DNA of 64,000 nucleotides from Phytohabitans maris (GCF_031085175.1 NZ_JAVHUY010000001.1:310001-374000), one strand, 5' to 3'; shown: positions 24,512 to 33,932, numbered from the stretch's first letter. Translations and numbers: made by a program. Notes: generated from the letters alone by a model not told the origin.

Positions 24512-25369
24512 GTGAGCGCACCCGACCCGACCACCACACCCACCGTCGCCGACGTGGTCGCGACCCTCGACGCGCGATACCCGCCGTCCTGGGCGGAGTC
24601 GTGGGACCGGGTCGGGCTGGTGCTCGGCGAGCCGGAGGCTCCCGTGCGCCGGGTGCTGTGCGTCGTCGACTGCGTGCCGGAGACGGTGGCGCAGGCCCGC
24701 GAGGTCGGCGCCGACCTGATCGTGGCGCACCACCCGCTGCTGCTGCGCGGGGTGTCGTCGGTGGCGCCGACGACGTACAAAGGACGGATCGTCCACCAGC
24801 TCATCAAGGCCGACATCGCCCTCTTCGTCGCGCACACCAACGCCGACGTCGCCAACCCGGGCGTCTCCGACGCGCTCGCCGCCCGGCTGGGACTGCTCGA
24901 CCCGCGCCCGCTCCGCCCGGCCACGCCCGGCGACGGCCCGGACGGCGACGGCCGCGGCACCGGCCGGATCGGCCGCCTTCCGGCGCCCATGACGCTCGCC
25001 GAGCTCACCCACCACGCGGCCGTCGCCCTTCCCCCGACCGCTTGGGGGGTACGGGCGGCCGGCCGGCCCGATCGGGTGATCTCGACCGTGGCGGTGTGCG
25101 GCGGCGCCGGTGACCCGTTCCTCGCCGACGCGAGCGCCGCGGGCGTGGACGCGTACCTCACCGCCGACCTGCGCCACCACCCGGTCAGCGAGCACATCGC
25201 GAGCGGCGGGCCGGCGCTGCTCGACGCCGCGCACTGGGCGACCGAGCGTCCGTGGCTGGACGACCTCGCGCCCCACCTGCGCGCCGCCTGCGGTGTCGAG
25301 GTGGTCGTCTCCGACCTCGACACCGATCCGTGGACCGTGCACGACTCGTTGAAGGAGCCCCGCTCGTGA
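24512..25369 (+). CDS. Nif3-like dinuclear metal centre protein
   Basis: A 285-residue member of the Nif3/DUF34 family (GTP cyclohydrolase I type 2 homologues; exact role unsettled). The N-terminal metal-ligand motif VAHHPLLLRG and the middle VAHTNADVANPGVSDALA are present, as is the C-terminal YLTADLRHHPVSEH and LLDAAHWATERPWL. Start GTG 24512 is leadered by AGCCTCGCCGCC, a weak site. The gene begins a tight operon with the zinc-ribbon gene (4-base overlap) and the RNase HI/phosphatase gene, the same order as Rv2230c-Rv2229c-Rv2228c in M. tuberculosis. Confidence 0.92.
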   Translation: MSAPDPTTTPTVADVVATLDARYPPSWAESWDRVGLVLGEPEAPVRRVLCVVDCVPETVAQAREVGADLIVAHHPLLLRGVSSVAPTTYKGRIVHQLIKADIALFVAHTNADVANPGVSDALAARLGLLDPRPLRPATPGDGPDGDGRGTGRIGRLPAPMTLAELTHHAAVALPPTAWGVRAAGRPDRVISTVAVCGGAGDPFLADASAAGVDAYLTADLRHHPVSEHIASGGPALLDAAHWATERPWLDDLAPHLRAACGVEVVVSDLDTDPWTVHDSLKEPRS

Positions 25370-26106
25370 AGGCAGACCCGGAAGCACAGCGCCGCCTGCT
25401 CGACCTCCAGGCGATCGACACCGCGCTGGCCCAACTGGCCCACCGGCGCCGTACGCTGCCGGAGCTGACCGAGCTGGAGACCCTCGCCCGCCAGCTCTCC
25501 GCGCTGGAGGACGAGCGCGTCCGGGCCCAGGTCGCGGTCGACGACCTCGACCGCGACATCGCGCGGATCGAGCGCGACGTGGAGCAGGTGCGCGGCCGCA
25601 AAGACAAGGACCAGGCGCGGCTCGACACCGGGCGCGGCCCGGCGCGGGAGCTGGAGGCGCTGCAGCACGAGCTGGTCTCGCTCGCCCGGCGGCAGAGCGA
25701 GCTGGAGGACTCCGAGCTGGAGCTGATGGAGCAGCGGGAGACCGCGCAGGGCGCGCTCGACGGGGTGCTCGGCCAGCAGACCGCCGCCCGGGAGGCGCGC
25801 GAGGCGGCCGAGGCGCGGCGCGACCAGGCGCTCGCCGAGGTCGCCAAGGAGGAGGAGTTCCGCGCCTCCGCCCGGCAGCCGCTCGCCGCCGACCTTCCGG
25901 CCGATCTGGTCGCGCTCTACGACAAGGTGCGTGAGGCCTCCGGTGGCCTCGGCGCCGCGCTGCTCAAGGGTGGCCGCTGCGGCGGCTGCCGGCTGGAGCT
26001 GTCCGGCAGCGAGCGGGCCCGGATCAAGGCCGCGCCGCCCGATGAGGTGGTGCGCTGCGAGGAGTGCCGCCGCATCATGGTCCGCACCGCGGAGTCCGGC
26101 CTGTGA
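25366..26106 (+). CDS. coiled-coil C4 zinc-ribbon protein
   Basis: A 246-residue protein. Residues ~5-180 form a long charged coiled coil (heptad-rich LEDERVRAQVAVDDLDRDI, RQSELEDSELELMEQRE). Residues ~195-240 form a C4 zinc ribbon with CGGC near 206 and CEEC near 231. This is the Rv2229c-like family; related proteins have been proposed to handle nucleic acids or chaperone flagellar parts in other phyla, but the actinobacterial role is open. The GTG overlaps the Nif3 stop (GTGA), and its own stop overlaps the RNase HI start, so the three are translationally coupled. Confidence 0.88.
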   Translation: MKADPEAQRRLLDLQAIDTALAQLAHRRRTLPELTELETLARQLSALEDERVRAQVAVDDLDRDIARIERDVEQVRGRKDKDQARLDTGRGPARELEALQHELVSLARRQSELEDSELELMEQRETAQGALDGVLGQQTAAREAREAAEARRDQALAEVAKEEEFRASARQPLAADLPADLVALYDKVREASGGLGAALLKGGRCGGCRLELSGSERARIKAAPPDEVVRCEECRRIMVRTAESGL

Positions 26107-27302
26107 CCGGCCCGCTGCGCGTGGTCGTCGAGGCCGACGGGGGAGCGCGGGGCAACCCCGGACCCGCCGGGTACGGCGCGGTGGTGCGCGACGCCAACTC
26201 CGCCGAGGTGCTCGCCGAGCGTTCCGAGGCGCTCGGCGTCGCGACCAACAACGTCGCCGAGTACTCCGGGCTCCTCGCCGGGCTGAGTGCCGCCGCCGAG
26301 CTCGGCGCCGCCGAGGTCGAGGTGCGGATGGACTCCAAGCTCGTCGTGGAGCAGATGTCCGGCCGCTGGCAGATCAAGCACCCGGGCCTGCGCCCGCTCG
26401 CCGCGCAGGCGGCCGCGCTCATGCGCCGCTTCGACCTCGTCACGTTCGCCTGGGTGCCGCGTGAGCGCAACAAGCACGCCGACGCGCTCGCCAACAAGGC
26501 GATGGACGAGGCGGCCGGCATCACCCTGGGCGCGCGAGGCGGCACCGCGACGCGCGGCGGTGCCTCGGGAGCGCGCGGCGCCTCGGGGATGCGCGGCGGT
26601 GAGGCGGCGGGAAAAGGCCGGCCCGCGGAGCCCGCCGCGGGTAGCGCCGGCGTCAAACCGTCCTGGGAGCCGCCGGTCGCCACCCCGACCCGCCTGGTGC
26701 TCGTCCGCCACGGCGCGACCGCGCTCACCGCGCAGCGCCGCTACTCCGGCCGCGGCGACGTGCCGCTCTCCGAAGCCGGGCTGGCCCAGGCGAAGGCCGC
26801 CGCCGCGCGGGTGAAGGCGCTCGCGCCCACCGCCGCCGCGGTCGTCTCCTCCCCGCTCGTGCGGTGTACGCGCACCGCGGAGGTCATCGCCGCCACGCTG
26901 GGCGGCGGCGTGAAGGTGGAGGTGGAGCCGGACCTCGTCGAGTGCGACTTCGGCGAGTGGGAGGGCAAGACCTTCACCGAGGTACGGGCGGAGTGGCCGG
27001 ACGAGATGGACGCCTGGCTGGGGTCCACTGAGGAGGCACCGCCGGGCGGTGAGTCGTTTCGTGCTGTTGCGACCCGGGTGCGCCGTGTGGTGGCGACACT
27101 GCACAAGACGTACCCGGAGAGCACACTCGTCGTGGTCTCGCACGTGTCGCCGCTGAAAATCCTGCTGCGTGACGCGCTCGCCGCCGGTGACGCGTTCCTG
27201 CACCGGCTCTACCTGGACCCCGCCGGCCTGTCCATCGTGGACATGTGGGCGGACGGCGGCGTGGCGGTGCGGATGGTCAACGAGACCGCCCACCTCACCT
27301 GA
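26103..27302 (+). CDS. bifunctional RNase HI / CobC-type acid phosphatase
   Basis: A 399-residue fusion. Residues 1-140 are RNase HI, which cuts RNA in RNA-DNA hybrids: VEADGGARGNPGPAGYGAV, NVAEYSGLLAGL, VRMDSKLVVEQMSG and KHADALANKAMDEA carry the D-E-D-D metal ligands. After a Gly/Ala/Arg-rich linker (~145-190), residues ~195-399 are a histidine phosphatase with LVRHGAT near 201 and SHVSPLKILL near 343, as in alpha-ribazole phosphatase (CobC). The M. tuberculosis counterpart Rv2228c has both activities. GTG 26103 overlaps the upstream stop. Confidence 0.93.
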   Translation: MTGPLRVVVEADGGARGNPGPAGYGAVVRDANSAEVLAERSEALGVATNNVAEYSGLLAGLSAAAELGAAEVEVRMDSKLVVEQMSGRWQIKHPGLRPLAAQAAALMRRFDLVTFAWVPRERNKHADALANKAMDEAAGITLGARGGTATRGGASGARGASGMRGGEAAGKGRPAEPAAGSAGVKPSWEPPVATPTRLVLVRHGATALTAQRRYSGRGDVPLSEAGLAQAKAAAARVKALAPTAAAVVSSPLVRCTRTAEVIAATLGGGVKVEVEPDLVECDFGEWEGKTFTEVRAEWPDEMDAWLGSTEEAPPGGESFRAVATRVRRVVATLHKTYPESTLVVVSHVSPLKILLRDALAAGDAFLHRLYLDPAGLSIVDMWADGGVAVRMVNETAHLT

Positions 27303-27311
27303 ACGCCCACC

Positions 27312-28070
27312 TCAGCTGAACGCGCGCCACAGCAGCACCATCCCCACCACTGTGCCGGCGGTCACGATGACCGCCTTCAGCACCACCCCGGGCAGGCGCC
27401 GGGCGAGCCGCGCGCCGGCGTACCCGCCGAGCAGCGTGGCCGGTGCGATGACCGCGACGCCCACCCAGTCGACCGGGCCGAAGAGCGCGTACGCGACGAC
27501 GGTCGCCGCGCCGATGACCGCCGAAAGCAGGTTCTTGAGCGCGTTGACCCGGGCCAGCCGCTCGTCGAGGAGCAGCGCCAGCCCGGCGACGAGCATCACA
27601 CCGAGCGCGGCGCCGAAGTACCCGCCGTACACGCCGCCGGCGGCCGTCAACGCGTACAGCGCGGTGGTCTGCCGGCGCGGTGCCATGTGACGGGGGTGAC
27701 CGACGAGGCGCCGGAGGCGGTCCTGGAAGGCGAGCACGGCCGTCGCGCCGAGCACGAGGAACGGCACCACGACTTCGAACGCGCGCTGCGGTGTGGCGAG
27801 CAGCAGTACGCATCCCGCGAAGCCGCCGAGCACGGCGATCGGCACCAGCGCGCGTACGCGTTCGCGCGGCAGGTCGGCACGGCTGCCCACCACGCTGCCC
27901 ACGTACCCGGGACTGACCGCCACGGAGTTCGTCACGTTGGCCGGCACGGGTGCGAGCCCCGCCGCGATGAGCGCGGGGAACGTGATGAGCGAGCCACCGC
28001 CCGCGATCGCGTTGACCGTGCCCGCGGCGAGACCGGCGGCGGCGAGCAGTGCCGTTCCTGCGAGATCCAT
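27312..28070 (-). CDS. TauE/SafE-family membrane transporter
   Basis: A 252-residue polytopic protein with about 8 membrane helices in two repeats. The family hallmarks are GLAAGTVNAIAGGGSLITFPAL at the N-terminus and GGVYGGYFGAALGVMLVAGLAL in the middle. TauE/SafE proteins move small sulfur-containing or organic anions across the inner membrane; the direction and substrate here are unknown. The gene ends 9 bases from the convergent RNase HI/CobC gene and is divergent from the RNase P RNA gene 26 bases away. Confidence 0.85.
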   Translation of the reverse strand: MDLAGTALLAAAGLAAGTVNAIAGGGSLITFPALIAAGLAPVPANVTNSVAVSPGYVGSVVGSRADLPRERVRALVPIAVLGGFAGCVLLLATPQRAFEVVVPFLVLGATAVLAFQDRLRRLVGHPRHMAPRRQTTALYALTAAGGVYGGYFGAALGVMLVAGLALLLDERLARVNALKNLLSAVIGAATVVAYALFGPVDWVGVAVIAPATLLGGYAGARLARRLPGVVLKAVIVTAGTVVGMVLLWRAFS

Positions 28071-28096
28071 CGCCGCAGAGGCTAGTACGATTGAGC

Positions 28097-28518
<422 letters not shown>

Positions 28519-28660
28519 CTCTCCCACTCGCGCCCGCGGTCCGTCAGGGGCCACAGTGGAGGCTGACGTACGCCACGCGGGTGTCTCGCCGCCAGATTTT
28601 TTTGGGAACGCGGTCACGGGCGCCGCGCTGTGGAGGTCCTTGCGCTTACGCGGATAAATC

Positions 28661-28675
28661 CCTTATCGAATAAGG
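28661..28675 (+). terminator. weak hairpin with T-rich tail after rnpB
   Basis: CCTTAT-CGA-ATAAGG followed by CTTTCT. The stem is only six base pairs but sits in an AT-rich patch that is unusual for this genome, 140 bases after the RNase P RNA. It could end that transcript or be part of the promoter region of the gene at 28806. Confidence 0.3.
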
Positions 28676-28805
28676 CTTTCTAAGCGAATCGTGCCGTCCG
28701 GCGAGCCGCACACCGTTGTCAGTCGGGCTGGTCTATTGTGGAGGCGCGGCCGATTTTTCTGCGGAAAAGGTGGCGCTTGTTCGGTTTGCGGTGCACAGTG
28801 ATCTC

Positions 28806-29009
28806 ATGACTAACGGCGGAAGTGGCGCACGGTACTACTGGTGTGTGCGCCATCACCGCGTCGAGGACGACTCCAACTCGTGCCCGGCCAAGTTCACGCT
28901 CGGTCCGTACGGATCCGCACAGGAAGCGGAGCGTGCGCTCGAGCGTGTGCAGGAGCGCAATGAGAAGTGGGACGAGGAAGACGCCCGCTGGTCGGGTGGG
29001 GACAAGTAA
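28806..29009 (+). CDS. small conserved-looking hypothetical protein
   Basis: A 67-residue protein, MTNGGSGARYYWCVRHHRVED then SCPAKFTLGPYGSAQEAERALERVQERNEKWDEED. Two cysteines and the YYWCVRHHRVE segment may form a small metal or nucleic-acid contact, and the second half is a charged helix. The start ATG 28806 gives a compact protein; longer upstream readings are not supported. A histone-like gene follows 67 bases later. No family name is recalled with confidence; composition suggests a real cytosolic protein. Confidence 0.65.
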   Translation: MTNGGSGARYYWCVRHHRVEDDSNSCPAKFTLGPYGSAQEAERALERVQERNEKWDEEDARWSGGDK

Positions 29010-29076
29010 TCGGCGCGATCCGCTGCGCCCGGCCGTCGAGCCGGGCGAGGATCGCAAACGCAAGGAGGAGAAAGAG

Positions 29077-29742
29077 ATGGCCGTAGCGAAGAAGGCCACC
29101 AGCACAACGGCCGCGAAACGCGCGGCTGCCAAGAACAGCACGGCGAAGCCCGCAGCGGCGCCGGTCGAAGAGGTCAAGGCAGCCGTGCCGGCGGCCACGA
29201 CCACCGCTCGCAAGACCGTCACGAGCAAGGCGACCGCGAAGAAGGCTCCCGCCAAGAAGACCACCACCGCGGCGAAGAAGGCGTCGGCGACGAAGTCGAC
29301 GACGGCGCGCAAGACGACCGCCGCCAAGAAGACGACCACCGCCAAGAAAGCGGCTGCCAAGAAGACCGCGCCGGCGACGAGAACTGCGGCGAAGAAGGCT
29401 CCCGCCAAGCGGGCCACCGCGACCAAGAGCACCACCGCGCGCAAGGCGGCGGCGAAGAAGACGACGGCGAAGAAGACCACCGCCGCGAAGTCCACCGCGA
29501 AGAAGACGGCGGCCGCGAAGTCGACGACCGCGCGGAAGACCACCGCCGCGAAGACCACCACCGCGCGCAAGACCGCCGCGAAGAAGACGACGACGGCGAA
29601 GGCGACACCGGCCAAGAAGGCGGCCGCCAAGAAGACGACGGCGGCGAAGAGCACTGCGGCCAAGCGCACCACGACGGCGGCCAAGAAGGCGCCGGCGCGT
29701 AAGGCCACCGCCCGCAAGACCACCACCCGCACCACCCGCTAG
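29077..29742 (+). CDS. lysine/alanine-rich histone H1-like protein
   Basis: A 221-residue, almost entirely low-complexity basic protein built from irregular AKKTTxAKK / ATxKSTTARK repeats, resembling the C-terminal tails of eukaryotic H1 and of actinobacterial HupB. There is no HU DNA-binding domain in front; the only non-repetitive part is a short acidic segment AAAPVEEVKAAVPAA near residue 30. It should coat or compact DNA, or bind RNA, through charge. The ribosome site AAGGAGGAG lies 7 bases before ATG 29077. Repeat number is likely to vary between strains. Confidence 0.8.
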   Translation: MAVAKKATSTTAAKRAAAKNSTAKPAAAPVEEVKAAVPAATTTARKTVTSKATAKKAPAKKTTTAAKKASATKSTTARKTTAAKKTTTAKKAAAKKTAPATRTAAKKAPAKRATATKSTTARKAAAKKTTAKKTTAAKSTAKKTAAAKSTTARKTTAAKTTTARKTAAKKTTTAKATPAKKAAAKKTTAAKSTAAKRTTTAAKKAPARKATARKTTTRTTR

Positions 29743-29779
29743 TAGGGCGGGGTGGGACGCGTGCAGTAAGAATGACCGC

Positions 29780-31195
29780 GTGGTTATTCGACGCGTCGTC
29801 GCACCCCGCATCGATTTCGGCAAGCTGCGCCGCGAGTTGGAGCTCCCTGAGGAGTTCCCGCTCGCGGCGCAGCGCGAAGCCGACGAGGCGGCACACCGGA
29901 CCCCACTTCCGGCCGCCGACCGCACAGACATCCCGTTCGTCACGATCGACCCGCCCACCTCGCGCGACCTCGACCAGGCCATGTGGATCGGGCGCCGCGC
30001 CGGCGGATATCGGGTGCACTACGCGATCGCCGACGTCGCGGCGTACGTACGCCCCGGCGGCGAGCTCGAGGCGGAGACCTGGCGCCGCGGGCAGACCGTC
30101 TACCTCCCTGACGGCAAGGTGCCACTGCACCCCGTCGCGCTGAGCGAAGACGCGGTCAGCCTCCTGCCCGACCAGGAGCGGGCCGCTGTCGTCTGGACGA
30201 TCGACCTGGACTCCTCGGGCGAGACCACCTCCGTCCACCTCGAACGCGCCCGGGTGCGCAGCCGGGCCAAGCTCGACTACGCCGGCGTGCAGTCCGACGC
30301 CGACGCCGGGCGGCTGCCCGAGCCGATCGCCGCGCTCCCCGCGCTCGGCGCGCTCCTCGTCGAGCGGGGCCTCGCCCGCGGCGCGATCAGCCTCCCGCTG
30401 CCCGAGCAGGACATCGAGCCGGACGGCACGGGATGGCGCCTGGTGCTCCGCGCGCCGTACCCGGTCGAGGAGTTCAACGCACAGATCTCGCTCCTCACCG
30501 GCATGGCCGCCGCGCGCGTGATGCTCGACGGCGGCGTCGGCCTGCTGCGTACGATGCCGGCGCCGCGCGAGCAGTCGATCGCCAAGCTCCGCGCAGCCGC
30601 CGCCGCGCTGGGCGTGCAGTGGCCGGACGGTACGCCGGTCGGGCGCGTGGTGGCCGCCGTCGACCCGGCGCGGCCGCACGCCGCCGCGTTCCTCGACCAC
30701 GCGGCGGAGCTGATGCGCGGCGCCGGCTACACCGCGTTCGACGGCAAGGTGCCGGACGACCCGGGCCACGGTGCGGTGGCGGCGCCGTACGCGCACGTGA
30801 CGGCGCCGCTGCGGCGGCTGGCCGACCGGTACGCCACCGAGGTGTGCCTCGCGCTCTTCGCCGGCGCTCCCGTGCCCGACTGGGCCGGCACGGCACTGCC
30901 GAAGCTCCCCGAGGTGATGTCCGGCACCGACCGCATCGCCTCCACCGCCGAGCGCGCCGCCGTCGACCTCACCGAGGCGGTGCTGCTCGCCGGCCGGGTG
31001 GGCGAGGAGTTCGACGCCGCGGTGCTCGACCTCGACGACCGCCCCAAGCGCGTACCGGGCGGGATGATCGCGCTCGACGAGCCACCGGTCCGCGCCCGCT
31101 GCGAAGGTGACCTCCCGCTCGGCGAGCGGATCCGGGCCCGCCTGGTGACGGCCGACCCCGGGCAGCGCCGCATCCTCTTCACCCGCGCCGAGTGA
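29780..31195 (+). CDS. RNB-domain ribonuclease (RNase II/R family)
   Basis: A 471-residue protein with an RNB exonuclease domain and no cold-shock domains in front, so shorter than RNase II or R. The catalytic stretch TIDPPTSRDLDQAM has Asp at 57, 63 and 65, but Gln at 66 where E. coli RNase II has its fourth Asp (D210). The Asp equivalent to the essential D209 is kept. Other RNB hallmarks are YAIADVAAYV, YLPDGKVPLHPVALSEDAVSLLP, and HAHVTAPLRRLADRY-like APYAHVTAPLRRLADRY near residue 337. It should degrade RNA 3' to 5'. Its stop overlaps the next gene. Confidence 0.87.
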   Translation: MVIRRVVAPRIDFGKLRRELELPEEFPLAAQREADEAAHRTPLPAADRTDIPFVTIDPPTSRDLDQAMWIGRRAGGYRVHYAIADVAAYVRPGGELEAETWRRGQTVYLPDGKVPLHPVALSEDAVSLLPDQERAAVVWTIDLDSSGETTSVHLERARVRSRAKLDYAGVQSDADAGRLPEPIAALPALGALLVERGLARGAISLPLPEQDIEPDGTGWRLVLRAPYPVEEFNAQISLLTGMAAARVMLDGGVGLLRTMPAPREQSIAKLRAAAAALGVQWPDGTPVGRVVAAVDPARPHAAAFLDHAAELMRGAGYTAFDGKVPDDPGHGAVAAPYAHVTAPLRRLADRYATEVCLALFAGAPVPDWAGTALPKLPEVMSGTDRIASTAERAAVDLTEAVLLAGRVGEEFDAAVLDLDDRPKRVPGGMIALDEPPVRARCEGDLPLGERIRARLVTADPGQRRILFTRAE

Positions 31196-31944
31196 ACGAC
31201 GACCTGGGCGCGGCGGTGCACCTGCCGCGCCCGCCGAGCCGCGTGGTCTCGCTGGTGCCGTCACTGACCGAGGCGATCGCGGTGAGCACGCCCGGGCTGC
31301 TCGCCGGCGCCACCGACTACTGCACCCACCCGGCCGGGCTGGACGTGCCGCGGGTCGGCGGCTCCAAGTACCCGTCGGTGGAGCGCGTCCTCGCCCTGGC
31401 GCCGGACCTGGTCGTCGCGAACGCGGAGGAGAACCGCCGCGAGGACGTCGAGGCGCTCCGCGACGCCGGCGTGCCGGTCTGGGTGACCTACCCGCGCACG
31501 CTCGACGCGGCGTTCACCTCACTGGCCCGGCTGATGGCCGTCCTGGGCGCGGGCGAGCCGGCGTGGCTGGGGCAGGCCCGCACCGCCTGGGAACGGCCGG
31601 CAGAGGGGCCGCCGCGGCGGGCGGTGGTGCCGGTCTGGCGGCGGCCCTGGGTGGTGCTGGGCGGCGACACGTTCGCCGGCGACCTGCTGCGCCGGCTCGG
31701 CGTCCACAACCTGTACGACGACGCGCCCGACCGCTATCCCCGACCGCCGCTCGCCGAGATCCTCGCCCGCGAACCCGACCTCGTGGTCCTCCCCGACGAG
31801 CCGTACGCCTTCACGGCCGGCGACGGGCCGGAGTCGTTTCCTGGCGTGCCGTACGCGCTCGTCTCCGGCCGCCACCTGACCTGGTACGGCCCGTCGCTGG
31901 CCGAAGCCCGCGCGCTGCTGGAGGCTCAGCTGGACGCCGCCTGA
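31192..31944 (+). CDS. cytosolic helical-backbone metal receptor (BtuF-like)
   Basis: A 250-residue protein with the fold of class III ABC binding proteins: RVVSLVPSLTEAIAV, VGGSKYPSVERVLALAPDLVVAN, VPVWVTYPRTLDAAFTSLARL, FAGDLLRRLGVHNLYDD, LAREPDLVVLPDEPYAF. No signal peptide or lipobox is present, so unlike BtuF it stays in the cytosol; such proteins are named helical backbone metal receptors. The ligand may be a corrinoid or metal chelate. GTG 31192 overlaps the RNB gene's stop. The 3' end overlaps the convergent regulator gene by 19 bases. Confidence 0.8.
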   Translation: MNDDLGAAVHLPRPPSRVVSLVPSLTEAIAVSTPGLLAGATDYCTHPAGLDVPRVGGSKYPSVERVLALAPDLVVANAEENRREDVEALRDAGVPVWVTYPRTLDAAFTSLARLMAVLGAGEPAWLGQARTAWERPAEGPPRRAVVPVWRRPWVVLGGDTFAGDLLRRLGVHNLYDDAPDRYPRPPLAEILAREPDLVVLPDEPYAFTAGDGPESFPGVPYALVSGRHLTWYGPSLAEARALLEAQLDAA

Positions 31945-32804
31945 TCCCGTTCCTTCGCGCTCGTGGCGTCCGTGGGGAACTCCTCGACGCCGAGCACGCG
32001 CAGCAGCTCCAGCCGCTCGCGGGCCTCGGCGTCCGCCGGGGTGAGCACGAGCAGCTGCTGACCCTGGTCGGGCGTGACCAGCGTCTCGCAGTCCATCAGC
32101 ACCCGCCCCACCCGCGGGTGCACGAAGGTCTTGCGGTCGGCCCGGCGGACCGCCACCTCGTGCTCGGCCCAGAGCCGGCGGAAGTCGGCGCTCGCCGCCC
32201 GCAACCGCTCGACAAGTCCGGCGACCGCGGGATCCTCGGAGCGGCGGCCGGCGGCCGCGCGCAGGTCGGCAACGATGCGGCGGGCGTGGTGCTTCACCTC
32301 CTCCGGCGGGTGGACGGCGCGGGCTTCCGGCTCGGTGAACCAGCGGTACACGACGTAGCGCCGGTCGCCGGAGAAGTGGGTGTGGTCGCCGGCCAGCAGG
32401 ACGGCCGTCCGGTTTTGGGCGAGGACCTCGCCCAGGTCGGAGATCACCATGGCCGGGGTGTCGCCGAGCAGGTCGAGGACGCGCAGCAGGCCCGCCCGGG
32501 CCAGGCGGGCCACGCCGTCGGCCGGCGGAGGCTGGTGGCCGGCCAGGTGGAACAGGTGGTCGCGCTCGTCCTCGGAGAGGCGCAGCGCGCGGGCCAGCGC
32601 GCCGAGCAGCTGGGTCGAGGGCTGGCTGCTGCGCCCCTGCTCGAGGCGGACGACGTAGTCGACCGACATGCCGGCGAGCATGGCCACCTCCTCCCGCCGC
32701 AGCCCGGTGGTGCGGCGGCGCGGGCCGGCGGCGATGCCCACCTCCGCCGGGCGGATCGCCTCGCGGCGGCGGCGCAGGAAGTCGGCGAGCTGGTCACGCT
32801 GCAT
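31926..32804 (-). CDS. MmyB-type helix-turn-helix regulator
   Basis: A 292-residue protein. Residues ~2-75 form an XRE-type DNA-binding domain with the RRTTGLRREEVAMLAGMSVDYVVRLEQGR signature typical of MmyB-like regulators. The rest is the MmyB ligand-binding PAS-like domain (VISDLGEVLAQNRTAVLLAG, RRYVVYRWFTEPEAR, HHARRIVADLRAAAGR), which in family members can hold a fatty acid. Start ATG 32804 is chosen over an upstream one because the family begins just before RRRREAI. It is divergent from an aldo/keto reductase 101 bases away, the usual target arrangement. Confidence 0.87.
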   Translation of the reverse strand: MQRDQLADFLRRRREAIRPAEVGIAAGPRRRTTGLRREEVAMLAGMSVDYVVRLEQGRSSQPSTQLLGALARALRLSEDERDHLFHLAGHQPPPADGVARLARAGLLRVLDLLGDTPAMVISDLGEVLAQNRTAVLLAGDHTHFSGDRRYVVYRWFTEPEARAVHPPEEVKHHARRIVADLRAAAGRRSEDPAVAGLVERLRAASADFRRLWAEHEVAVRRADRKTFVHPRVGRVLMDCETLVTPDQGQQLLVLTPADAEARERLELLRVLGVEEFPTDATSAKERDQAASS

Positions 32805-32905
32805 GCCTCCATGCTCCGCCCGGCCCCCGCGGCGATCCAGGGAGCGGCTCTCCCACGATGAACGCTCCGCTGCCGCCCGGCCCGGCGCCGGCGCACGGTG
32901 GAGCC

Positions 32906-33904
32906 ATGCAGACACGAACCTTGGGAAGCACCGGGCCGGCCGTCTCCGCGCTGGGCCTGGGCGCGATGGGCATGTCGGACGGCGCGTACGGCCCGGCCGA
33001 CCGCGGGGAGAGCATCGCCACGGTGCACGCCGCGCTGGATGCCGGCGTCACGCTGGTCGACACCGGCGACTTCTATGCCATGGGCCACAACGAGATGCTG
33101 CTCGGCGAGGCGCTGCGCGGCCGGGACCGGGACAGCTACCTGCTGAGCGTGAAGTTCGGGCAGCTGCGCGGGCCGGGTCACGCGTTCGGCGGGCAGGACA
33201 GCCGTCCCGAGGCGGTGCGAAACTTCCTGGCGTACTCGCTGACCCGGCTCGGCACCGAGTACATCGACATCTACCGCCCGGCGCGGCTCGACCCGGCGGT
33301 GCCGATCGAGGAGACGGTGGGCGCGATCAAGGAGATGATCGACGCCGGGTACGTGCGGCACGTCGGCCTCTCGGAGGTCGATGCCACGACGATCCGCCGC
33401 GCGCACGCCGTACACCCGATCGCCGACCTGCAGATCGAGTACTCGCTGCTGTCCCGTGCGGTGGAGGCGGACGTCCTGCCGACGTTGCGGGAGCTCGGCA
33501 TCGGCCTGACCGCGTACGGCGTCCTCGGCCGCGGCCTCATCTCCGGGCACTGGAGCGCCGGCCACGCCGCCGGCCCGAGCGACCTGCGCGGCCTCAGCCC
33601 GCGGTTCGCGAGCGGAAACGTGGAGCACAACCTCGCCCTGGTCGAGGCGCTGCGCCGGGTCGCCGAGGCGAAGGGCTGCACCGTCGCCCAGCTCGCCATC
33701 GCCTGGGTGGCCGCGCAGGGCGACGACATCGTGCCGCTGGTCGGCTCCCGTACCCGGGTACGGCTGGCCGAGGCGCTGCCCGCGATCGCGGTGGAGCTCA
33801 CCGCGGACGACCTCGCCGAGATCGAGAAGGCGGTGCCGGCCGGGGCGGCGCGCGGCGACCGGTACCCGCCCATGTACATGTCCAGCCTCGGCGTCGGGAA
33901 CTGA
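32906..33904 (+). CDS. aldo/keto reductase
   Basis: A 332-residue NADPH-dependent oxidoreductase with a TIM barrel. Visible are GSTGPAVSALGLGAMGMSD, the catalytic Asp and Tyr in LVDTGDFYAMGHNEMLLGEAL, the catalytic Lys in LLSVKFG, and the cofactor end VPLVGSRTRVRLAEAL. The position of the catalytic His reads DIYRPARLDP, an Arg/Pro version seen in a subset of bacterial AKRs. The ATG at 32906 follows GGTGGAGCC. The divergent MmyB-type regulator probably controls it. A strong hairpin 28 bases downstream is a likely terminator. Confidence 0.88.
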   Translation: MQTRTLGSTGPAVSALGLGAMGMSDGAYGPADRGESIATVHAALDAGVTLVDTGDFYAMGHNEMLLGEALRGRDRDSYLLSVKFGQLRGPGHAFGGQDSRPEAVRNFLAYSLTRLGTEYIDIYRPARLDPAVPIEETVGAIKEMIDAGYVRHVGLSEVDATTIRRAHAVHPIADLQIEYSLLSRAVEADVLPTLRELGIGLTAYGVLGRGLISGHWSAGHAAGPSDLRGLSPRFASGNVEHNLALVEALRRVAEAKGCTVAQLAIAWVAAQGDDIVPLVGSRTRVRLAEALPAIAVELTADDLAEIEKAVPAGAARGDRYPPMYMSSLGVGN

Positions 33905-33932
33905 GCCGCGCACCGCGACGGCCGCGTCCGGC

